64,000 bases of DNA from Brevibacillus brevis (GTDB lineage: Bacteria; Bacillota; Bacilli; Brevibacillales; Brevibacillaceae): positions 5,686,001 through 5,750,000 of the forward strand of contig NZ_CP041767.1 in NCBI RefSeq assembly GCF_022026395.1. Direction: 5' to 3'. This document shows, in pieces, positions 58,959 to 64,000 of the stretch. Every line of letters begins with the position of its first letter. Position 1 is the first letter of the stretch. Position numbers and translations under genes: made by a program. The notes beneath the pieces are model-generated. The model was not told the origin of the DNA, ran no database searches, and was given only the letters and a program-made list of their open reading frames with translations.

Positions 58959-59699
58959 TTAATGTTGATGATCCCGCAAGCTTAAGGGAGCCATCTTCAC
59001 AAACTCAGGCTTATCAATCACCTGTGTATACGCCATCTGATTACCTGGGAAATTCTTCATTTTCCAGCCGTCCATATTTTTATTGCCTCCGTATAGAGGG
59101 TCTGCATAAACGCCTTCGATCGTACTGGCCCGCAGCATGTTGAAAAAAGTGCTCGCCGAAATGGTCGTCAATTTTACTTCATCGGTTTCAAAAGCCTTTA
59201 AAACAGCGTCTTGCTGTTCCGGCGGGAGCTCATAAAACCGTTTTCCGTGGGTACTGTTACTGTAGTTGTTCATCTCTTGAAGGCCGATATCGAATATTTC
59301 CCTTCGTTTCAACCTGCCTTGATAGCCCTGTGTAATCTCACCTGGATAAAAGGGAGCTTGCATGTATTCTCGAGCATTAAAGCCCCAATCACCCGCTAGC
59401 TGGTGGTCAATGAAATAAGCTGCACCGAGTGCCTTCGCGCCCGGCCCCAGCTCATCCTCAGGAAAGATGCGCTCACAAGCAGCATCCGCCACCTTGAATT
59501 GTTCAGGCGTAAAAAACATGAGCGCCTGATTGTAATCGGCCGCGGGGGGCGGTGCTGCTGGCTGCGCCGGGGGTTCCGGTTTGCGGAGCAAGCTCCCTGC
59601 CACGCCACCCACGACCAAGCTACCAAGCACCAAGCCAGAGTTTTTCAAGAAGTTCCTTCGGGATACTGGCTGCTCCTTCACGTTGTTTGAATCTGCCAA
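58959..59699 (-). CDS. gluconate 2-dehydrogenase subunit 3-like, Tat-exported
   Basis: This ~246-residue subunit starts at TTG eight bases behind GGAGG; the longer frame to 59783 lacks a good site. A twin-arginine signal (SRRNFLKNSGLVLGSLVVGG) is followed by a Pro/Ala linker and the subunit-3 domain (FTPEQFKVADAACERIFPED, GAAYFIDHQLAG). Tat export implies folded transport with its flavoprotein partner encoded immediately downstream. No cytochrome c third subunit is present here, so the electron acceptor is unknown. Confidence 0.86.
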   Translation of the reverse strand: MADSNNVKEQPVSRRNFLKNSGLVLGSLVVGGVAGSLLRKPEPPAQPAAPPPAADYNQALMFFTPEQFKVADAACERIFPEDELGPGAKALGAAYFIDHQLAGDWGFNAREYMQAPFYPGEITQGYQGRLKRREIFDIGLQEMNNYSNSTHGKRFYELPPEQQDAVLKAFETDEVKLTTISASTFFNMLRASTIEGVYADPLYGGNKNMDGWKMKNFPGNQMAYTQVIDKPEFVKMAPLSLRDHQH

Positions 59700-59854
59700 G
59701 TCTACCACCTCCAGTGATTTCCTTCCTTTGGTTTGTGCATTTTTTACCCAAGATAATCGTGGTCGCGGAAATTTTTCCAACAAGCTCCACTCATAACTTC
59801 AGGCAGCGAACAAAAGATAACTTTACATAGGTAGGAAGACTTGGAGGGATCGTG

Positions 59855-60556
59855 ATGAAGCACTTCCACAAATGGGTTGGAACCGCAGGATTAGGAACTG
59901 TACTTTTACTGACAGCTTGTATGAATCAAGCCGCTCCGCCTACGAAGCCACAGCCACATCCGCCAGCACGGACACAGTCCGTTGCGCAAGCTCCAAAAGG
60001 TGCTACGGTTATTCCAAGCGTGGATCGCGATAAGAAACTCACGACAAACGCACACGGTCATACGTATAGCGGTATGGGCAATGCTCTCTACAGCTCCATG
60101 GGCAGCTCACACCTGCACACGGGTGGTCCTTCTACTAAGCTGGAAGCCCAACTGAAAGCAGCGGGCGTTCACGGCGTCCAGGCATTGATTGTAAATGATG
60201 CGATCTATTTGGCACCTTCTACTGCCAATGCACAATCAATCAATCAAATGGACCCGATGCAGTCCCATCTCATCAGCAATTACTCTGGAAGCTCCAGTCG
60301 CGGGCACGATGATGCCCGGACAAAATCAGGGAGCGGAACCTCAGGGACATTGGGTACGAGCGATCATCGGAACACATTTGCACAAGCTCGCACCCAAATC
60401 GAGCGAATCTATGGAACGGATACACCCGTGAAGTTCGTGAGCTCAAAAAAAGGCATCAAAGCGCTAGAAACGGTGAAAAAGCACATAAGAGATCAAAAGA
60501 ATCAGCAAGCCATGGCAGAACAGTTGAACGTGCTCATTCGTGAAGCGAAGCGGTAA
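59855..60556 (+). CDS. YhcN/YlaJ-type sporulation lipoprotein
   Basis: This 233-residue exported lipoprotein has a lipobox in LGTVLLLTACMNQ. A Pro/Gln-rich region and a low-complexity Gly/Ser/His stretch (YTYSGMGNALYSSMGSSH is part) are followed by a C-terminal YhcN/YlaJ domain (VHGVQALIVNDAIYLAP, then IERIYGTDTPVKFV). ATG 59855 is chosen, with GGAGGG six bases ahead. Members are found in the spore inner membrane region of Bacillus. It is divergent from the dehydrogenase genes. Confidence 0.82.
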   Translation: MKHFHKWVGTAGLGTVLLLTACMNQAAPPTKPQPHPPARTQSVAQAPKGATVIPSVDRDKKLTTNAHGHTYSGMGNALYSSMGSSHLHTGGPSTKLEAQLKAAGVHGVQALIVNDAIYLAPSTANAQSINQMDPMQSHLISNYSGSSSRGHDDARTKSGSGTSGTLGTSDHRNTFAQARTQIERIYGTDTPVKFVSSKKGIKALETVKKHIRDQKNQQAMAEQLNVLIREAKR

Positions 60557-60565
60557 ACAAAGAAA

Positions 60566-60593
60566 AAGGGACAAGCACACTCGCTTGTCCCTT
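60566..60593. terminator. bidirectional terminator
   Basis: Perfect 11-bp arms AAGGGACAAGC / GCTTGTCCCTT lie between the convergent lipoprotein and hydrolase genes, with A-rich and T-rich flanks. Confidence 0.85.
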
Positions 60594-60595
60594 CC

Positions 60596-61444
60596 TTATT
60601 TCGATAAAAAATCATGGATTTCGTTCACGGTCTCTTGCGGATGCGTCACCATCAGCAAGTGTTGTGCTTTCGGTATCATTTTCACCTTGGCCTGCTTCAC
60701 AATCCGTTGATAATGGACGACTGCCTGACGATGAAACTGCTGCTCTTCTTTTGACATTAGGCTGGCGTCAGCCAGTAGTAAAAGCACAGGGCATGTCAGC
60801 AGTTGGAACAATTCCGGCTGGCTGTGGACGCTGTACTCCTGGAAGTAAGCAGAGAACGCTTCCCTCGGCAAACGGTAACCGTAGCTGCCGTCTTCCCTTT
60901 TCAAAAGCTCGTCTCGCATCCAGCCCTTTGGCATCATTTTCGTACCATACCGCTCTGCGAACTGCCTTTCTGCTTCCTCTACCGAAGAAAACCGCGTGGT
61001 AGTCAGCCGGTCGACAACCTTCTCCCTATTGAATCCGGGCACTTCACCCAAGGAATAATAGCCTCCATCCAGCAAAACGAGCGAAGCTACGCGCTTGGGC
61101 TCGCGAATCGCAAGCATCTGGGCAGGCACAGCAGAAAAGGATGCTGCGACAATCGTGACTTGTTCGAGCTGTTCTTTCTCCAAAAGTTGAATCAAATCCG
61201 TGACGATCCGCTCAAATGAAAAGGAACCATGGCTCACAGAATTCCCGTGACCACGGATATCTACCGCAATCACCCGATATCGCTCTGCCAATGCTGGCAA
61301 GATGGGCGCAAAGAGTAGCTTGGTGTTGCGAATGCCATGCAAAAGCAGCAGGGCAGGTGCATCTGGCTTTCCTGTTACGCCGTACTCCAGCGTGCCCCCT
61401 TCTACCTGCAAACGATTGACTTGCGAGAACAATTCTTCGTTCAT
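60596..61444 (-). CDS. alpha/beta hydrolase
   Basis: This 282-residue alpha/beta hydrolase has oxyanion region LLLLHGIRNTKLLFA, AVDIRGHGNS, and a His near the C-terminus in KAQHLLMVTHPQE. The nucleophile elbow reads VAASFSAVPA, i.e. A-A-S-F-S instead of G-x-S-x-G, an uncommon but small-residue variant. GGAGG precedes the ATG. It starts 16 bases after the ECF transporter T gene, so it probably belongs to that operon; it might process the imported compound. Confidence 0.85.
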   Translation of the reverse strand: MNEELFSQVNRLQVEGGTLEYGVTGKPDAPALLLLHGIRNTKLLFAPILPALAERYRVIAVDIRGHGNSVSHGSFSFERIVTDLIQLLEKEQLEQVTIVAASFSAVPAQMLAIREPKRVASLVLLDGGYYSLGEVPGFNREKVVDRLTTTRFSSVEEAERQFAERYGTKMMPKGWMRDELLKREDGSYGYRLPREAFSAYFQEYSVHSQPELFQLLTCPVLLLLADASLMSKEEQQFHRQAVVHYQRIVKQAKVKMIPKAQHLLMVTHPQETVNEIHDFLSK

Positions 61445-61460
61445 TTTGCCTGCCTCCTTA

Positions 61461-62249
61461 CTAAATACGCCCCGGAATTAGTACGCCAATATGATCGGGA
61501 TGCAACCTGGCGATGTAAAATAGTGCCGCGACGATGCATAAACCGACCACTAATGTGATTACTTCCGTTTTTCTCCACCGTTTACTGCGGTAAAAACGAT
61601 GCTGACTGTTACGCATGCGAAAGCCTTTGGCATCCAATGCATTGGCGATCAATTGCACACGCTTGAGAGAATTGAAGATGAGCGGTACGAGCAAATAGCT
61701 GTACTTCCTAATGCGTTCTGGAACACTTCCTTCACTCGTCGACATCCCTCGTACCATCTGCGCTTCCCGAATGATCGCCAAATCATTTTTGACGAGGGGG
61801 ATAAAGCGAAAAATGAGCGAGAGCAAATAGCTGATCGGAAATGGAACGCCAATCCCGCGAAGTCCCATTGCGATTTCTCTGGGCGTTGTCGTAAACACAT
61901 AATACATGGACAATAGTGCTACATTTGCCAATCGTAGTCCCATTCCCAATGCCCATAAGACACCGACATCCGTAATTTGCACGGGATAGTGGATCAACGG
62001 AATGGTGCTGCTCCAGTACGGAGTGCCTACATTGGTAAACGGCAGCCACGTAATCACTGCAAAGCACGAACCGATTCCACCAACCAGTACATACGCCTTG
62101 ATCATGGAGCGCTCCCAGCCCAGCTTGGCAATCAGTGCCATGTTTATCGCCAACAGAATGATAAGCGCGCGCGGGTCCTGGAATAAAAAAGGGAGCAAGC
62201 CCAGCAGCATAAATACAAGCAGCGCGTAGCTCGGATGGGCATTCTTCAT
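61461..62249 (-). CDS. ECF transporter transmembrane (T) component
   Basis: This 262-residue CbiQ/EcfT-family membrane protein has about six helices. A cytoplasmic coupling segment with AIIREAQMVRGM and a second with NALDAKGFRMRN hold the conserved Ala-x-x-x-Arg-Gly type motifs that contact the ATPases. It starts one base after the second ATPase gene. It couples two ATPases to a vitamin-binding S component. The hydrolase gene follows 16 bases downstream. Confidence 0.9.
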   Translation of the reverse strand: MKNAHPSYALLVFMLLGLLPFLFQDPRALIILLAINMALIAKLGWERSMIKAYVLVGGIGSCFAVITWLPFTNVGTPYWSSTIPLIHYPVQITDVGVLWALGMGLRLANVALLSMYYVFTTTPREIAMGLRGIGVPFPISYLLSLIFRFIPLVKNDLAIIREAQMVRGMSTSEGSVPERIRKYSYLLVPLIFNSLKRVQLIANALDAKGFRMRNSQHRFYRSKRWRKTEVITLVVGLCIVAALFYIARLHPDHIGVLIPGRI

Positions 62250-62250
62250 C

Positions 62251-63066
62251 TTAGTTCCCCTCTCCCAGCAGCTGTTTTTTCATCGCTGTCAGCGTGAGTG
62301 GAATCGGGTCAAGGACACCCACCGCTTTCCCGAAACGATACATAGCAGGCGCTTCTACTTGGGCAGCAGCTAATACTTGCGGCTGCGAAAATACGTGCTG
62401 TGGGTCCCCGTCGCATAGCAGCTTTCCTTTATGCATAACGATCACTCGCTGGGCGTACTCCGCTACCAGACGCATATCATGCGTGATGACGATAATGGTA
62501 TGGCCTTCCGCGTGTAAATGCCGTACCAACTCCATCATTTCCTGCATCCCTCGGTAATCGAGACCGGTCGTAGGCTCGTCCAGTACGATCACTTGCGGCT
62601 TCATCGCCAAGATCGAAGCCACCGCAATTTTTTGCCGCGTGCCTTTGCTCGAAAAATGAGGCTCTTTTTCGCCTTTGTCGGATAACCCCACTGCTGCCAA
62701 CGCCTCCGCGACAGCTTGCTCAATCTTTTCAGACGGCCAGCCCATGTTTTTGGGCCCAAATGCTACCTCCGCCTTGATGGTCGAATGAAAGATTTGATGA
62801 TCAGGATTTTGATAGCAATACGCCACGACTCTTGATAGTTGGGCAACATTCATCGTCTTGGTATCAAGACCATTCACTTTGACGGTACCCTGTGTCGGTT
62901 TGTATAAACCGTTACAATGCTTGGCCAACGTCGTTTTACCGGAACCATTTCCCCCGATGATCGCGACGAATTCTCCCTGTTTTAGTTGGAGCGAAACGCC
63001 ATGCAGCACCGGCTTTTCTTTTTCATAGCCATACCAGACCTCATCGAATTCAATGACGGTAGTCAC
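62251..63066 (-). CDS. ECF transporter ATP-binding protein
   Basis: This 271-residue ABC ATPase has Walker A GGNGSGKTTLAKHCNG at about 36-51, Q-loop YQNPDHQIF, a signature-like FSSKGTRQKIAVASI in place of the usual LSGGQ, Walker B VIVLDEPTTGLD and His-switch VITHD. The signature departs clearly from consensus. The GTG start overlaps the previous gene stop (GTGA). It pairs with the next ATPase to make an asymmetric ECF motor. Confidence 0.92.
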   Translation of the reverse strand: MTTVIEFDEVWYGYEKEKPVLHGVSLQLKQGEFVAIIGGNGSGKTTLAKHCNGLYKPTQGTVKVNGLDTKTMNVAQLSRVVAYCYQNPDHQIFHSTIKAEVAFGPKNMGWPSEKIEQAVAEALAAVGLSDKGEKEPHFSSKGTRQKIAVASILAMKPQVIVLDEPTTGLDYRGMQEMMELVRHLHAEGHTIIVITHDMRLVAEYAQRVIVMHKGKLLCDGDPQHVFSQPQVLAAAQVEAPAMYRFGKAVGVLDPIPLTLTAMKKQLLGEGN

Positions 63067-63905
63067 AGGCTTCCCTCCCGAACGAGCTTTCCTTCCTTGT
63101 AGTGGAGTGCCAGCTCCTCAACAGTCAGAGGCACACCAGCAGAGGAGGCCGACATGACGCCTCCCTGACATAGCTGGTGGTAGAGTCGGATGACGTCCGG
63201 GACCAATATACCATGCTCGTCCAACATGTCCACTTGGGCAAAAAATTGGCGAGTCGGCTGGTCCAATACGATTTTCCCCCCGGCAATCAGAATCATTCGG
63301 TCGCAAAAGGCCGCGAGCTCTTCCGTTGCATGGGACGATACCACAATCGTCATTTCTTTTTCCTGCTTCAGCCGTGAAAGGAGCGAGAAGACCTCCCGCG
63401 CTCCCACCGGGTCCAGCTCGGAAGTAGGCTCATCCAAAATGAGCACCTGCGGACTGTGGGAAAGAGCGGATGCAATTGCGACCCGCTGCTTTTCTCCCCC
63501 CGACAGCTCAAGAGGCGAACGATTAGCAAAGCCGTGCAAGCCGATCAGATCGAGTACTTCTTCCATTCTTTTTTCCATTCGCTCGTCCGACCAACCGGCA
63601 TTCTCAAGCGAGAAAGCAAGCTCCTCTTCGACGGTCAGCCCGATGAACTGGGTTTCCGGGTCTTGAAAGACGATGCCTTGCTCGCTTTTGGACTCGACAC
63701 TCCCCACGAAGTGTCCGCCGTAGTTAGACGGAATCAGACCCGACATCGTCAATAGCAGCGTCGTTTTCCCTGCGGCAGCAGGCCCGACGATGCCAACCAC
63801 TTCCCCTGGATAGAGCGCCAGATGAATGTCCGCTAACGCAGGCATTGCTCCCTCTTCATAGTGCCAATAGACTCCGTTTACTCGCAGCAATGGTTCTGTT
63901 TTCAC
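63063..63905 (-). CDS. ECF transporter ATP-binding protein
   Basis: This 280-residue ABC ATPase has Walker A GPAAAGKTTLLLTMSG, Q-loop FQDPETQFIG, an intact signature LSGGEKQRVAIASAL, Walker B VLILDEPTSELD and switch VVSSHATEEL. The GTG start overlaps a TGA of an upstream frame by 4 bases. It has the canonical signature that its partner lacks, so the heterodimer may have one consensus and one degenerate ATP site. Confidence 0.92.
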   Translation of the reverse strand: MKTEPLLRVNGVYWHYEEGAMPALADIHLALYPGEVVGIVGPAAAGKTTLLLTMSGLIPSNYGGHFVGSVESKSEQGIVFQDPETQFIGLTVEEELAFSLENAGWSDERMEKRMEEVLDLIGLHGFANRSPLELSGGEKQRVAIASALSHSPQVLILDEPTSELDPVGAREVFSLLSRLKQEKEMTIVVSSHATEELAAFCDRMILIAGGKIVLDQPTRQFFAQVDMLDEHGILVPDVIRLYHQLCQGGVMSASSAGVPLTVEELALHYKEGKLVREGSL

Positions 63906-64000
63906 CTTGCGATCCTGCTTTCATTTCCAAGATAGTTGAATTCCTGCAAGGGACGGCCTCGGTATAGTCCAGAGCGTTTCACAAATGGGTACAACAGCTT
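63902..64000 (-). CDS. 3' end of an upstream gene, probably the ECF substrate-binding (S) component
   Basis: A minus-strand frame is open from the window edge to a TGA at 63904-63902, encoding a C-terminus with FVKRSGLYRGRPLQEF. It overlaps the GTG start of the ATPase by 4 bases (GTGA), the coupling seen between the other genes here. A short basic KRSGLYRG-like tail is common in ECF S components. Only 32 residues are visible, so identity is inference. Confidence 0.55.
   Translation of the reverse strand, partial: KLLYPFVKRSGLYRGRPLQEFNYLGNESRIAR

Overview
The window looks like a chromosomal segment of a spore-forming, endospore/S-layer type Bacillota, most likely Brevibacillus. GC content is moderate. 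There are three-copy SLH surface domains, strong GGAGG ribosome binding sites with frequent GTG and TTG starts, a YhcN/YlaJ sporulation lipoprotein, and many genes with direct Bacillus subtilis counterparts in similar order (fadF, kamA, speB-speE-PBP-ywhD, ywfO-ywgA, yhbD-bactofilin). No rRNA, tRNA, prophage, insertion sequence or CRISPR array was seen. Assignments rest on reading motifs and gene context; no database search was run.

Layout. 1-4.4 kb: a minus-strand beta-oxidation operon (thiolase, 3-hydroxyacyl-CoA dehydrogenase, two acyl-CoA dehydrogenases). 4.5-6.1 kb: an ECF sigma factor with its probable membrane anti-sigma partner. 6.3-8.3 kb: FadF, the Fe-S electron-transfer partner of acyl-CoA dehydrogenases. 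FadR-type palindromes precede both the thiolase and fadF. 8.6-11.6 kb: lysine 2,3-aminomutase, a sigma-54 promoter, a PAS-AAA-Fis activator and a shared palindrome. 11.6-19.4 kb: small membrane and DUF genes, an MFS carrier, agmatinase, spermidine synthase, a class A PBP and YwhD. 19.4-27.6 kb: a cell-surface operon (thioredoxin-like protein, SLH protein, 1328-residue cysteine-module protein, PPC-LCAT hydrolase). 27.8-30.7 kb: YwgA, an HD phosphohydrolase and a CPBP protease. 30.7-35.8 kb: a TetR/RND efflux operon with clear operators. 35.8-38.4 kb: a bactofilin, a YhbD-like regulator and a secreted PepSY-like protein. 38.4-41.6 kb: a pseudouridine synthase, a 198-bp inverted-repeat element, an M29 aminopeptidase and a structured leader. 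41.6-54.2 kb: an MFS carrier, an SLH-DUF4855 protein, an RNA methyltransferase, DNA repair glycosylases (Fpg, Ung), thiamine pyrophosphokinase, a ferredoxin, NAT, HmoA-like and others. 54.3-57.1 kb: a second sigma-54 regulator behind a PLP sulfur-amino-acid lyase. 57.2-59.7 kb: a two-subunit GMC/gluconate-type dehydrogenase. 59.8-64 kb: a sporulation lipoprotein, an alpha/beta hydrolase and an ECF vitamin transporter operon running off the window.

The most interesting material is: (1) the 19.4-27.6 kb surface operon, whose largest product has four tandem modules bracketed by regularly spaced cysteines, encoded beside a thioredoxin-fold protein; (2) a 350-nt leader upstream of an MFS gene with a 9-codon upstream ORF and an intrinsic terminator, an attenuation candidate; (3) two independent sigma-54 amino-acid catabolic switches with legible promoters; (4) a FadR-like regulon; and (5) a 198-bp element with perfect 20-bp terminal inverted repeats.
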